Shown piece after piece: positions 34,909 through 44,231 of a DNA stretch of 64,000 bases. Each line of letters begins with the position of its first letter. Positions within the stretch are counted from its first letter, which is position 1. The notes under the pieces are model-generated. The model had not been told where the DNA came from. It did no database searches and was given only the letters and a program-made list of their open reading frames with translations. The position numbers and the translations under genes are program-made. Source of the stretch: CADEED01 sp039931065 (lineage in GTDB: Bacteria; Pseudomonadota; Gammaproteobacteria; Steroidobacterales; Steroidobacteraceae). Location of the stretch: NCBI GenBank assembly GCA_039931065.1, contig JBDTSP010000010.1:62001-126000 (forward strand), given 5' to 3'.

Positions 34909-35340
34909 ATGAAAACCCTGTCGATGATCGTGTTGTTGCTGGCGGCCACTGTCGCGAACGCCGCTGAAAACTTGGCGCAGCTCACGGAGCAGGTGCGCGC
35001 CACGGAAATCGCATTCGCCAAGACGCTGGCGGACCGCGACGTGAAAACCTTCACGCGCATGATCGCGCCCGATGTCATCTGGCTGGCCGATACGACGCTG
35101 CGCGGGCCGCAGCAGGTGCTGACCCGCTGGCAGAAATACTTCGATGCCGCGACGCCGCCGTTTTCGTGGTCGCCGGAGATCGTCGAAGTGCAGGCGGGCG
35201 GCAAACTCGCGTTGAGTTCGGGTCCGGTGCTGGGAGCCGATGGAAAACGCATCGCGACCTACACCTCCATCTGGCGGCGCGAGCCCGGGGGTGAGTGGCG
35301 GATCATCTTTGATCGCGGCAGCCCGGCCTGTTCCGAATGA
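34909..35340 (+). CDS. Exported NTF2-like (DUF4440-type) protein
   Basis: A 143-residue protein with signal peptide (MKTLSMIVLLLAATVANAAE) and a cone-shaped NTF2-like domain: RATEIAFAKTLADRDVKTFTR, DVIWLADTTLRGPQQVL and TYTSIWRREPGGEWRIIFDRGSP. Such domains bind small ligands or act as enzymes; nothing here fixes a substrate. AAGGAG lies eight bases before the ATG at 34909. The YbaK-like gene starts four bases after its stop, suggesting co-transcription. Confidence 0.82.
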   Translation: MKTLSMIVLLLAATVANAAENLAQLTEQVRATEIAFAKTLADRDVKTFTRMIAPDVIWLADTTLRGPQQVLTRWQKYFDAATPPFSWSPEIVEVQAGGKLALSSGPVLGADGKRIATYTSIWRREPGGEWRIIFDRGSPACSE

Positions 35341-35343
35341 CGC

Positions 35344-35826
35344 ATGGCCACTGACTACCCAGTCACGATGGCGGTCCGTGTACTGCGGCAGCACAAGGTT
35401 GAATTCACGCCGCATCTTTACGTGTGGGAGGCGCGCGGCGGCACCGCCGCGTCCGCCGAACATCTCGGCGTCGACGAACACGTGGTGGTGAAGACGCTGA
35501 TCTTCGAAGACGACGCGAAGCAGCCGCTGTGTATCCTCATGCACGGCGATCGCGAAGTGTCGGCGAAGAACCTGGCGCGGCAACTCCGGCACAAGAGTGT
35601 CGCGCCGTGCACTCCTGCGGTTGCGGATCGTCATTCGGGTTACCAGGTCGGCGGCACTTCATCGTTCGGGCTCAAACGCGCCATGCCTGTCTACTGCGAG
35701 AAATCCATCGGCGATCTGCCGCGCATCTACATCAACGGCGGCGCGCGCGGCTTTCTGGTCGGGCTGCGTGCGCAGGACCTGCTGCGCGTGCTGAAGCCAG
35801 CGCTGGTCGAAGTCGCAATCGAGTAG
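35344..35826 (+). CDS. ybaK: YbaK/EbsC-type aminoacyl-tRNA deacylase
   Basis: A 160-residue editing-domain protein. It shows the family's HLYVWEARGGTAASAEHLGVDEHVVVKTLIFED start, the conserved lysine followed by LCILMHGDREVSAKNLAR, and GYQVGGTSSFGLKRAMPVYCEKSI with the GG-S-FG motif. YbaK hydrolyses Cys-tRNA(Pro) and some other mischarged tRNAs in the cytoplasm. Located directly after the NTF2-like gene in the same direction. Confidence 0.88.
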   Translation: MATDYPVTMAVRVLRQHKVEFTPHLYVWEARGGTAASAEHLGVDEHVVVKTLIFEDDAKQPLCILMHGDREVSAKNLARQLRHKSVAPCTPAVADRHSGYQVGGTSSFGLKRAMPVYCEKSIGDLPRIYINGGARGFLVGLRAQDLLRVLKPALVEVAIE

Positions 35827-35834
35827 ACCGCGGC

Positions 35835-36824
35835 CTACGGGCTCGACTTCACCACGCGATTTTCGAGCGTGCCGAAGATGTTGTGTCCGCCGGCGCCGAT
35901 CATCTCGATCGACACCCGGTCGCCGAACTGCAGGAACGGCGTGCGCGGCGCGCCATGTTCGAGCTGCTCCAGCATGCGTTTCTCGGCGAGACAACTCGCG
36001 CCCAGGCTGCGGTCGTAGTTCGAAACCGTGCCCGAACCCACGATGCTGCCCGCCACGAGGCGGCGCGTCTTCGTCACATGCGCGATCAACTGCGCGAAGC
36101 TGAAGGTCATGTCGACGCCGGCGTCGGGATGGCCGAATTCTTGGCCGTTGATGCGGCTGACGAGAGGCAGGTGAACCTTGCTGTCTTTCCAGGCTTCCCC
36201 GAGTTCATCCGGCGTGACCGCGACCGGAGAAAACGCCGTCGCGGGCTTGGACTGGTAGAAACCGAAGCCCTTGGCGAGTTCGCCCGGAATCAGGTTGCGC
36301 AGCGACCAGTCGTTCACCAGCGCGAGCAGTTTGATGTGGGCGGCGGCCCCGGCGGCGCTCGTGCCCATCGGCACGTCGTCGGTGATGACGGCGATCTCGG
36401 CTTCGAGATCGATGCCCCAGGCGGGGTCGCCGAACGGTACGTCATCGCGCGCGCCTAACAAGTCATCGGAGCCACCCTGGTACACCAGCGGGTCGGTCCA
36501 GAAAGAAGCCGGCATCTCGGCGCCGCGCGCCTTGCGCACCAGCTCGACGTGATTGACGTACGCACTGCCATCGACCCAGTGAAAGGCGCGCGGCAATGGC
36601 GCCGCGCATTGCGCCGGATCGAACGGCATGACGTCGGCGTTTCCGGGCTGTGACTCGAGCACCGCGGCGCGCGCGACGAGCCGTGGCGCGAGCGATTCCC
36701 AGTCGTCGAGCGCCGCCTGCAGCGTGGCGGCGATGCCGGGTACCGGCAGGCAGCGGCTGAGGTCCCGGCTAACTATCACCAGACGGCCGTCGCGGCCACC
36801 GCGTCGCAGGGAGGCGAGCTTCAT
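35835..36824 (-). CDS. Fumarylacetoacetate hydrolase family protein
   Basis: A 329-residue FAH-fold hydrolase beginning MKLASLRRGGRDGRL. Metal ligands are in WGIDLEAEIAVITDDVP, and the C-terminal region GSIVGSGTVSNYD plus FLQFGDRVSIEMIGAGGHNIFG is diagnostic. Its ATG overlaps the hmgA stop (ATGA), which makes fumarylacetoacetase of the homogentisate pathway the best call: cleavage to fumarate and acetoacetate. No maleylacetoacetate isomerase gene lies in the window. An upstream in-frame start at 36860 lies inside hmgA and is less likely. Confidence 0.88.
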   Translation of the reverse strand: MKLASLRRGGRDGRLVIVSRDLSRCLPVPGIAATLQAALDDWESLAPRLVARAAVLESQPGNADVMPFDPAQCAAPLPRAFHWVDGSAYVNHVELVRKARGAEMPASFWTDPLVYQGGSDDLLGARDDVPFGDPAWGIDLEAEIAVITDDVPMGTSAAGAAAHIKLLALVNDWSLRNLIPGELAKGFGFYQSKPATAFSPVAVTPDELGEAWKDSKVHLPLVSRINGQEFGHPDAGVDMTFSFAQLIAHVTKTRRLVAGSIVGSGTVSNYDRSLGASCLAEKRMLEQLEHGAPRTPFLQFGDRVSIEMIGAGGHNIFGTLENRVVKSSP

Positions 36825-37948
36825 GTCGCGGACTTCCAGCTGTCGACGTATCCGGGCCATTCGATCCGCGCGGCGGCGGGCGCGATCTCGAGCGCGTCGC
36901 GGGTGTCGATCATCACGGCGTATTCATCGGTTGCGGCCTTCGCCTGGTTGAGGACGTTCCTCAGCGCCTTGGGATGCGGGCCGTGAGTGAAGCCGCCCGG
37001 ATGCATGGTGATCATGCCGGGGTGGATATTGTCGCGGCTGAAGAAATTTCCCGCGTGGTAGAAGATGACCTCGTCGTAGTCGTCATTGTTGTGGAAGAAC
37101 GGCACCTTGATGGCGCCCGGATCCGACTCGAACGGCCGCGGCACGAACGTACACACCACGAATCGATCGGCCACGAATGTCGTATGCGCCGAGGGTGGCA
37201 GGTGATATCGATGGCTCATGAGCGGCCGCAGGTCGCGCACGTTGATACGCGCCACGCACAGGTCGCCGTGCCACCCCACCGCGTCGAGCGGGTTGAACGG
37301 ATAGGTGACGGTAGAGATCGCATTGCGGCGCTTCACCTGCACGCGCCATTCCTGTTCGCCCTGGCTGTCCTTGAACAACTCGTCGATGCGCGGCGTGTCG
37401 AGCATCGCCGCATCGAAGATGGCGTGCGGACCGACCAGCCCCTTGTCGGGCAGGCGGAAAGAGTTGTTGGTGGCTTCGATCAGCAGCGCACGCAGCGGCT
37501 CCGTGCACTCGATCCGCCACATCGTGCCGCGCGGAATCAGCAGATAGTCGCCGGCCGCGAAGGACAGGTGGCCGTAGTCGCAGAAAAATTCGCCACGGCC
37601 GGAATGAACGAACATCAGCTCATCGCCGTCGGCATTCCGTGCGAGCTCCGGCATGTTGGCGTCGCAGCGCCAGAAGCGCACACGGGTGGAGGCGTTGTGC
37701 AGCAGCTCCGGCGCGGCCCATGGCGAGGGCGCGTCGCCGTCGAGCTTCATGCAGTCGAAAGCGTGTGGCCGCAGCGGGCCTTCGAAATTCGTCCAGCCGG
37801 TGGGCGGATGGCGGTGATAGAGGTGCGCGGCGGGGCCGAAGAAACCTTCTTTGCTGATTTCCCGCTCGTACGTGCCCGCGGGCAGGTCGGCGTGGGCCTG
37901 GCGCGAGGCCTGGCCTTCAACCTTCGGGAACTGGACGTAGCGCTTCAT
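36821..37948 (-). CDS. hmgA: Homogentisate 1,2-dioxygenase (short form)
   Basis: A 375-residue enzyme opening the aromatic ring of homogentisate to maleylacetoacetate in tyrosine and phenylalanine breakdown. Conserved: LYHRHPPTGWTNFEGPLRPH at the N-terminus, DELMFVHSGRGEF, AGDYLLIPRGTMWRIE, and the iron-binding FFHNNDDYDEVIFYHAGNFF with MITMHPGGFTHGPHP near the end. It is shorter than the ~430-residue animal and Pseudomonas enzymes but matches a short bacterial branch. It is followed, with overlap, by the fumarylacetoacetase-like gene. Confidence 0.92.
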   Translation of the reverse strand: MKRYVQFPKVEGQASRQAHADLPAGTYEREISKEGFFGPAAHLYHRHPPTGWTNFEGPLRPHAFDCMKLDGDAPSPWAAPELLHNASTRVRFWRCDANMPELARNADGDELMFVHSGRGEFFCDYGHLSFAAGDYLLIPRGTMWRIECTEPLRALLIEATNNSFRLPDKGLVGPHAIFDAAMLDTPRIDELFKDSQGEQEWRVQVKRRNAISTVTYPFNPLDAVGWHGDLCVARINVRDLRPLMSHRYHLPPSAHTTFVADRFVVCTFVPRPFESDPGAIKVPFFHNNDDYDEVIFYHAGNFFSRDNIHPGMITMHPGGFTHGPHPKALRNVLNQAKAATDEYAVMIDTRDALEIAPAAARIEWPGYVDSWKSAT

Positions 37949-38013
37949 GAACCACCTCGCGCGTGCGGGTGGTCAATTTAGTTTCATCTGAAACCAATTG
38001 GAAGGGGCGGTCC

Positions 38014-38119
38014 GGAAGTGGTGTCAGGCGGGGAAAGTCGGGATTACGCCGCCGCAGTTGCAGAAGTTGTCCCGACGCGTGCGGCGTAATCCCGACTTTC
38101 CCCGCCTGACACCACTTCC
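38014..38119. repeat. 39-bp perfect inverted repeat with 28-base loop
   Basis: 38014-38052 is the exact reverse complement of 38081-38119; the left arm starts GGAAGTGGTGTCAGGCGG and ends TTACGCCGC. The loop (38053-38080) shows no gene. The right arm ends at the stop codon of the thiolase gene. The stem is far longer than a normal terminator and resembles a small non-autonomous element or a RAYT-type repeat pair; it would also terminate transcription from the thiolase gene. No target-site duplication was seen. Confidence 0.85.
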
Positions 38120-39417
38120 TAGGCCCTTTCCAGGATTGCCACTACTCCCATGCCGCCTGCGGTGCACACGGATATCAGGCCGCGTTTGGCGGTCGGCGAC
38201 TCGGCCAGCTGCTTGGCGAGCGACGCAACGATGCGGGTGCCGGTGGCCGCGAACGGATGGCCGATCGCCACGCTCGAGCCATTCACATTGAGCTTGGCGC
38301 GGTCGATGCTGCCGAGCGGCCGGTCCAGCCCCAGGCGTTCCTTGCAGTAGTCGGGCGATTCCCACGCCCTGAGCGTACACAACACCTGCGCCGCGAACGC
38401 CTCGTGGATCTCGTAGAAATCGAAATCCTGCAAGCTGAGCCCGGCGTCCTTGAGCATCGCGGGGACGGCGTAGGCCGGGGCCATCAGCAGGCCTTCCTTG
38501 CCACCCACGTAGTCCACCGCCCACTGTTTGCTGAAGCTGAAATACGCGAGCACCGGCAGATTGCGCTGGCGCGCCCATTCCTCGCTGGCTAACAACACGG
38601 CCGAGGCGCCGTCGGTCAGCGGCGTGGAATTGCCGGCCGTCAGGGTACCCTGGCCGCTGCGCCGGTCGAATGCCGGCTTAAGCGCGCCTAACTTCTCGAG
38701 CGTGCTGTCCGCGCGCACGTTGTTGTCCATCTTGATGCCCTGGTATTCGCTCACCACCAGGTCGTCGAAGAAGCCGCGCGCCCACGCCTTGCCGGCATTG
38801 AGGTGCGAGAGATTGGCGAGTTCATCCTGATCGGCGCGCGAGATCTTCCAGGTCTTCGCCATCTGCTCGCAGTGTTCGCCCATGGAAAGCCCGGTGCGCG
38901 GTTCGAGCACGCCCGGCATCACGGGTTTGAAGTGGCGCGGACGCAGGCCGAAGAACGGCTTGATCTTCTGCCACGCGCTGCGGCCGCGAAAGGCGCGCAG
39001 CAGCAGCTGCTGGTATTCGCGCGAGTAGACGATGGGCGGATCGCTGACCGTGTCGAAACCGCCGGCGATGCCCGAGTCCATCTGGCCCAGCGCAATCTTC
39101 ATTGCCACCGAGATGGTCGCATCGAGCCCCGTGCCGCAGGCGCGCTGCATGTCGAGCCCCGGGGTCGCAGGATCCAGCCCCGACGACAACACGCACTCGC
39201 GCACCAGGTTGAAGTCTTTCGAATGTTTGAGAACCGCGCCCCCGGTCACGTCGCCCAGCCGTTCGCCCGCGATTCGAAACTTCGCCACCAGCGCCTGCAG
39301 CACGGCGGTGTACATGTCCTGGTTGCCGACCCGCGAGTAGGCGCCGTGCCCGCGCGCGAACGGGATGCGCATGCCACCGACGATGGCGACACGGCGAACG
39401 TTTGATCCGACCAGCAT
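38119..39417 (-). CDS. Acetyl-CoA C-acyltransferase (thiolase, FadI-like)
   Basis: A 432-residue thiolase. The nucleophilic Cys is in DMQRACGTGLDATI, then the second half shows LTAGNSTPLTDGASAVLLAS, YEIHEAFAAQVL (His), NVNGSSVAIGHPFAATGTRI (His) and SVCTAGGMGVVAI (second Cys). Length and the opening RRVAIVGGMRIPFARGHGAYS match acetyl-CoA C-acyltransferases used in fatty-acid beta-oxidation as FadI, though a biosynthetic role is possible. No partner hydratase/dehydrogenase is adjacent. The start is ATG 39417. Confidence 0.9.
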   Translation of the reverse strand: MLVGSNVRRVAIVGGMRIPFARGHGAYSRVGNQDMYTAVLQALVAKFRIAGERLGDVTGGAVLKHSKDFNLVRECVLSSGLDPATPGLDMQRACGTGLDATISVAMKIALGQMDSGIAGGFDTVSDPPIVYSREYQQLLLRAFRGRSAWQKIKPFFGLRPRHFKPVMPGVLEPRTGLSMGEHCEQMAKTWKISRADQDELANLSHLNAGKAWARGFFDDLVVSEYQGIKMDNNVRADSTLEKLGALKPAFDRRSGQGTLTAGNSTPLTDGASAVLLASEEWARQRNLPVLAYFSFSKQWAVDYVGGKEGLLMAPAYAVPAMLKDAGLSLQDFDFYEIHEAFAAQVLCTLRAWESPDYCKERLGLDRPLGSIDRAKLNVNGSSVAIGHPFAATGTRIVASLAKQLAESPTAKRGLISVCTAGGMGVVAILERA

Positions 39418-39594
39418 GGTGCGACTCCCGCGGAAAGGCGGCGGCTAGGATGCCACGCTGCGGGCGCGCCGCGAAGAACCGCGACGCGCCGATTCGCAAG
39501 GGTTTGCGCCTCGTCGAGGCCAAGGCGCGTTTCGGCGTGAATGACGGGTTTTGACGGGCCGTCACGCGAGATTCGCCTGTTACCATCGGTCGCC

Positions 39595-41379
39595 ATGAGC
39601 AAATACCCGGTCTTGTTAGCAGCGATGCTGCTCGGCGCCTGCGCCGGCGCGCCGCCGACGCCATCGCCCGATGTCGCACTCGACGCGCTGGTCGAGGAAT
39701 ACTTCGATCGGTCGCTCGAGCTGTCGCCGATGGACGCCACCTCAATCGGCGACTCGCGCTTCGACGACAAACTCGATGAAACCACTTCACCGGGCTTTCG
39801 CGAACGGGTGCTCGCCGCCGACCGTGAATTCCTCGATCGCGCGCGACTCATCAACGCGGCCAGGCTGTCGCCGGGCGGACGCATCACCTGGGAGATCTTC
39901 GTCAGCGAACGTGAACTCGCGCTCGAGGGCCAGAAGTTTCCGGGTGAGCTGCTGCCACTCAATCAGATGAATGCGCTGCCGATCGACCTTGCGGTGTACG
40001 GCTCCGGCAGCGGGCCGCAACCGTTCAACGACGCGCGCGATTACGCCCGCTTCCTCGCGCGGCTGCGGCAATTCCCGCGCTGGGTCGACGGCGCGATCGC
40101 CATGATGCGCACCGGCATATCGCGTGGCGTCACGGTGCCGCGCCCGGCGATGGCCAAGGTCGTGCCGCAGCTGCGCGAACTCGTCACCGCGAAGGTCGAA
40201 GACAGCGTCTTCTGGCAGCCGCTGGCCGCGATGCCGAAGACCATCGCCGCCAGCGACCGCACTCGCATCGTCGCGGAGTATGCCCGGGCGCTCGGCACGG
40301 AAATCCTGCCGGCGTACACGCGGCTCGCGGACTTCATCGAGCGCGACTATCTACCCGCGGCACGCACCACTGTGGGCTGGGCCGACCTGCCCGATGGCGC
40401 GAACTGGTATCGCTGGCGCGTCCGCAAGGCGACCACGATGGACATGCCGCCGGAGCAGATCCACGCGCTCGGGCTGGCCGAGGTGGCGCGGATCCGCGGC
40501 GAGATGCTGGCGGTGAAAGAGCAGGTGGGCTTCAAGGGCGATCTGGAGGCGTTCTTCAAACATCTCGAGGAAGATCCGCAGTTCTACTTCGGCAGCGAAG
40601 CGGAGTTGTTAGGTGCCTACCAGGAGGTGAAACGCCACGTCGAAGGCCTGCTGCCGAAGTTGTTCGCGGATTTCCCGAAAGCGGATTATCAAATCCGCCC
40701 GGTCGAGGCGTTCCGGGCCGCGTCAGCGGCCGGCGGGTCGTACCAGGCGCCCTCGCCCGACGGAAAGCGGCCGGGTATCTTCTACATCAACACCTTCAAT
40801 CTGAAGGCGCAGCCGCGCTTCGGCATCGAGACGTTGTCGCTGCACGAAGCCTCGCCCGGCCATCATTTCCAGATCTCCATCCAGCAGGAGTTGACCGACC
40901 TGCCGCGCTTCCGCCGCTTCAATGGCTACGTGTCGTACTCGGAAGGCTGGGCGCTGTACGCCGAATCCATCGGCAAGGAGCTCGGCGTATTCACCGATCC
41001 CTACCAGTGGTATGGCCGCCTTTCAGACGAAATGCTGCGCGCGATGCGCTTGGTGGTCGATACGGGTCTGCACGCGAAGGGCTGGACCCGCGAGCAGGCC
41101 ATCAAGTACATGATGGAAAACTCCACCCTCACCGAGAGCGACGTCACCGCCGAAGTGGAGCGCTACATCGTGTGGCCCGGCCAGGCGCTCGGTTACAAGC
41201 TCGGCCAGTTGCACATCAGCGCGCTGCGCGCCCGGGCACAGCAGCAGTTAGGCGAGGCATTCGACGTACGTGAATTCCACAGTCAGATCCTGCGTGATGG
41301 CGCGGTGCCGATGGACGTGCTGAGCACGAAGATCGACCGGTGGATCACGTCAAAGGGCAAACCGCGTGCGGTGAAGTAG
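39595..41379 (+). CDS. DUF885 family lipoprotein, putative metallo-carboxypeptidase
   Basis: A 594-residue protein with lipoprotein signal (PVLLAAMLLGAC). The DUF885 signature is ETLSLHEASPGHHFQIS, a zinc-binding HExxxGHH-like motif, followed by GYVSYSEGWALYAESIGKELG with the third ligand Glu. Members are thought to be periplasmic peptidases acting on short peptides, but substrates are mostly unproven. The upstream frame reaches 39541, but ATG 39595 starts the signal. Monocistronic, divergent from the thiolase gene. Confidence 0.85.
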   Translation: MSKYPVLLAAMLLGACAGAPPTPSPDVALDALVEEYFDRSLELSPMDATSIGDSRFDDKLDETTSPGFRERVLAADREFLDRARLINAARLSPGGRITWEIFVSERELALEGQKFPGELLPLNQMNALPIDLAVYGSGSGPQPFNDARDYARFLARLRQFPRWVDGAIAMMRTGISRGVTVPRPAMAKVVPQLRELVTAKVEDSVFWQPLAAMPKTIAASDRTRIVAEYARALGTEILPAYTRLADFIERDYLPAARTTVGWADLPDGANWYRWRVRKATTMDMPPEQIHALGLAEVARIRGEMLAVKEQVGFKGDLEAFFKHLEEDPQFYFGSEAELLGAYQEVKRHVEGLLPKLFADFPKADYQIRPVEAFRAASAAGGSYQAPSPDGKRPGIFYINTFNLKAQPRFGIETLSLHEASPGHHFQISIQQELTDLPRFRRFNGYVSYSEGWALYAESIGKELGVFTDPYQWYGRLSDEMLRAMRLVVDTGLHAKGWTREQAIKYMMENSTLTESDVTAEVERYIVWPGQALGYKLGQLHISALRARAQQQLGEAFDVREFHSQILRDGAVPMDVLSTKIDRWITSKGKPRAVK

Positions 41380-41397
41380 CGGTGCCACCCGGCACCG

Positions 41398-41736
41398 CTA
41401 CTTGTTGTAGCCGTACCCGAGCGATTCGATATCGACCACGACACCGCCCTCGAAGCGCACTCGTTGCATGAGCTTGTTAGGCCCGAGGTTGTAGACCCAG
41501 CTCTCGACGGGGATCTCGATCAAGTTTTCCCCGATGTAATACGGGCGGCCGGCAGTCCAGATGACCGGCCGTCGAAACACGCTGCGTTGGGTGACCACGT
41601 CAGCGGGCTCGCCGCACTTCGCCGCGACTTCGCTGCGTGTGTCGCCTTCGGACACGATTCTCGTGCCGCAACGGAATGCAAAGGCCGGGGATGCGGCCAG
41701 GACGCCGAGAACGAGAATGAGTGCGCCACGTTTCAT
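41398..41736 (-). CDS. DUF2845 family exported protein
   Basis: A 112-residue protein with signal peptide (GALILVLGVLAASPAFA). The mature part FRCGTRIVSEGDTRSEVAAKCGEP with two cysteines is characteristic of DUF2845, followed by VESWVYNLGPNKLMQRVRFEGGVV. Function unknown. The small size and export suggest an envelope role. Convergent with the DUF885 gene, 18 bases between stops. Confidence 0.82.
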   Translation of the reverse strand: MKRGALILVLGVLAASPAFAFRCGTRIVSEGDTRSEVAAKCGEPADVVTQRSVFRRPVIWTAGRPYYIGENLIEIPVESWVYNLGPNKLMQRVRFEGGVVVDIESLGYGYNK

Positions 41737-41844
41737 GGGCTGAAAATATGCCCATTTCCCTTAACGGACAATGAACGAACCTCTCGCTGTTACGATGGCC
41801 GCGACATAACGAACCTTTCCGGCGGCAGGCGGCACTCACTCTTC

Positions 41845-42480
41845 ATGGGTACGGCGAAGCGATGGATTGCGGCAGCCCCGATTGTGGCGCTCGCCCTTAG
41901 CGCGAGCGCCTGGAGCGCCGATTTCGAGCTCACCGCCGCCGAAACCCAGCGAATCGCCGCGCGACAGATAGTCATCCGGGCCAGCCTCGATCCGGGACAG
42001 CGCCGCGGCACCGTGCGCGCCGCCATCGGCATCGATGCCGCCCCCGCGGTGGTTTTCCAGATGATGACCCGCTGTGCCGACGCCCTGCAGTTCGTGCCAC
42101 ACCTGCGTATCTGCCGGCTGCGCGATCAGGCGGCTGATGGCTCCTGGATGTTGATCGAGCACGAAGTCGACTTCGGCTGGTATGCCCCGCGCGTCAAATA
42201 CCTGTTCCGAGCCGACCTGGTCGAAGGCCGCAGCATCGCGTTCAAACAGGTCAGCGGCGATTTCAAGGCCAACGAGGGCATCTGGGAGTTCGAGCCGGAG
42301 GGTACCGGGCCGCGCACGCTGCTACGTTACCGAGCCTATATCGATCCGCCCGGCTTTATCCCGAACTGGCTGGCGCGTTCCACCTTCAAACGTGAAATGC
42401 CCCAGATGCTCGTCGATCTGCGCAAACGTTGTGAGGCCGAACAGGTCCGGCGCGCCCTGGAGGGCACCTCTCCCCATTGA
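41845..42480 (+). CDS. Exported SRPBCC/START-like domain protein
   Basis: A 211-residue protein with signal peptide (WIAAAPIVALALSASAWSAD). The remainder looks like a polyketide cyclase/START-type hydrophobic-pocket domain (AAIGIDAAPAVVFQMMTRCADALQFVPHL, WMLIEHEVDFGWYAPRV, GIWEFEPEGTGPRTLLRYRA). Ligand unknown. It is followed 45 bases later by gshA in the same direction. Confidence 0.75.
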   Translation: MGTAKRWIAAAPIVALALSASAWSADFELTAAETQRIAARQIVIRASLDPGQRRGTVRAAIGIDAAPAVVFQMMTRCADALQFVPHLRICRLRDQAADGSWMLIEHEVDFGWYAPRVKYLFRADLVEGRSIAFKQVSGDFKANEGIWEFEPEGTGPRTLLRYRAYIDPPGFIPNWLARSTFKREMPQMLVDLRKRCEAEQVRRALEGTSPH

Positions 42481-42525
42481 CCGATTGCGGAACCTCACGA
42501 GGTACCGGCAAGATGCCGCCCCTTC

Positions 42526-44106
42526 ATGAGAGCCGCCATCGACCGACAGTTCGAACAAACGCTCGCCGCGCTCATCAACAGCGGCGAGCCGCAGGTCATT
42601 CAGGGCGGGCGCAAGGGTCTCGAGAAAGAGTCATTGCGCGTGACCCCGGACGGCCGCATCGCGCAGACCCCGCATCCGGCGGCGCTCGGTAGCGCGCTCA
42701 CCAACGAACACATAACCACGGACTATTCCGAGGCCTTGATCGAGCTGGTCACGCCAACCTTCCGCACCAGCTGGGAGCTGCTGCAGTACCTGCTCGATCT
42801 GCACCAGTTCGTCTATCAACACCTGGACGACGAGTTCTTGTGGGCGACCTCGATGCCGTCGATCCTGGACGGCGACGCCAGCATCCCCATCGCGCAGTTC
42901 GGCAAGTCGAACATCGGGCGCATGAAAACGGTCTATCGCGAAGGCTTGGGCGTGCGTTACGGCCGCGTCATGCAGGCCATCTCCGGCGTGCATTACAACT
43001 ACTCGTTCCCCGAGAAGATGTGGGATGCCTGGGCCGACATCGTGCAGTCGCGCGAGCGCGGGCAGGGGTTCATCTCCGAGCGTTATTTCCACCTGCTGCG
43101 CAATTACCGCCGCCACGGCTGGCTCGTGCTCTATCTATTCGGCGTCTCGCCGGTGGTGTGTAATTCCTTCCTGCGCGGCCGCAACGTGACGTTGCCGCGC
43201 CTGTCGAAAGACACCTCGTACGAGCCGTACGCCACGAGCCTGCGCATGAGCGATCTCGGCTACCGCAATCGCAACCAGGCCGGCTTGTCGGTGTCGGTCA
43301 ACAGTCTCGATGAATACGTGCGCGACCTGTCGCGCGCCATCAGCACTCCGCACGAGCCGTACGAGAAGATAGGCGTGCAGGCAAACGGCGAGTACCGGCA
43401 GCTCAACGCCAACATTCTGCAGATCGAAAACGAGTACTACAGCTTCATCCGGCCCAAACGCGTGGCGCGTTCGGGCGAACGCCCGACCAAGGCGCTGCTG
43501 CGCGCCGGCGTCGAATACGTCGAGGTACGGGCGCTCGACGTGAGTGCGTTCGATCCGGTCGGCGTGAACCAGAACAAGTTGCGCTTCCTCGAAGTATTCC
43601 TCTCGTTGTGTCTCATGAAAGATTCGCCGCCGATCGACGTATCCGAGCAGGACATGCTCGACGAGAACCACGTAACCGTCGCGCGGCGCGGGCGCGAACC
43701 CGGGCTCACGTTGACTCGCGACGGCCGCCCCGCGTCGATGCACGCCTGGGCGCGCGAGCTGATCGATTCGATGCAGGGTATCGCCGAGATCTTCGATCGG
43801 GGCGATCCCGCCAAGCCCTATTCGGCGGCGCTCGCGGTGCAGGCGGCGAAGATCGAGAACGTCGCGCTGACGCCTTCCGCCCGGATGCTCACCGAGCTCG
43901 AAAACACCGGCGAATCGTTCTTCGACCTCGCGCTGCGCATGTCCCGGCTTCACAAGGAATATTTCCTGGCCTTGCACGCACCCAACGTGGGTCGCCAGGC
44001 GGAATTCAGGAACGAGGCTGATGAGTCCCTAAGGGCGCAGGCTCACATCGAGGCGTCCGATCGCATGTCATTTGCCCAGTATCTGGCCGAATACTCAGCC
44101 GGATAA
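42526..44106 (+). CDS. gshA: Glutamate-cysteine ligase
   Basis: First enzyme of glutathione synthesis, joining glutamate and cysteine with ATP. The 526-residue length and motifs match the gammaproteobacterial (E. coli) type: IQGGRKGLEKESLRVTPDG, TTDYSEALIELVTPTF, QAISGVHYNYSFPEKMWD, RNYRRHGWLVLYLFGVSPV and YVEVRALDVSAFDPVGVN. ATG 42526. Nothing unusual in the protein; the synthetase partner gshB is not in the window. Confidence 0.95.
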   Translation: MRAAIDRQFEQTLAALINSGEPQVIQGGRKGLEKESLRVTPDGRIAQTPHPAALGSALTNEHITTDYSEALIELVTPTFRTSWELLQYLLDLHQFVYQHLDDEFLWATSMPSILDGDASIPIAQFGKSNIGRMKTVYREGLGVRYGRVMQAISGVHYNYSFPEKMWDAWADIVQSRERGQGFISERYFHLLRNYRRHGWLVLYLFGVSPVVCNSFLRGRNVTLPRLSKDTSYEPYATSLRMSDLGYRNRNQAGLSVSVNSLDEYVRDLSRAISTPHEPYEKIGVQANGEYRQLNANILQIENEYYSFIRPKRVARSGERPTKALLRAGVEYVEVRALDVSAFDPVGVNQNKLRFLEVFLSLCLMKDSPPIDVSEQDMLDENHVTVARRGREPGLTLTRDGRPASMHAWARELIDSMQGIAEIFDRGDPAKPYSAALAVQAAKIENVALTPSARMLTELENTGESFFDLALRMSRLHKEYFLALHAPNVGRQAEFRNEADESLRAQAHIEASDRMSFAQYLAEYSAG

Positions 44107-44147
44107 AACTGTGACGCAGGTCTAAGTCTTGACATATGTGTGAAATC

Positions 44148-44175
44148 TTGTTCTCGAAGCCTATTCTTTAATAAT
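44148..44175 (+). promoter_or_regulatory. AT-rich candidate promoter before the 66-residue gene
   Basis: TTGTTC (44148-44153) and AATAAT (44170-44175) are separated by 16 bases in the only strongly AT-rich stretch between gshA and the next gene. A TTGACA at 44129 has no matching -10 box at the right distance. Weak prediction by eye. Confidence 0.3.
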
Positions 44176-44231
44176 CGGCGTACTAGAATCCCCGCCAGAA
44201 GACCGAAAGGTCCACAGCTTCAGGGACAGAT

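Noticed and set aside
44129..44134. TTGACA before the 66-residue gene
   Set aside because: No acceptable -10 box at 15-19 bases; another pair at 44148-44175 fits better.
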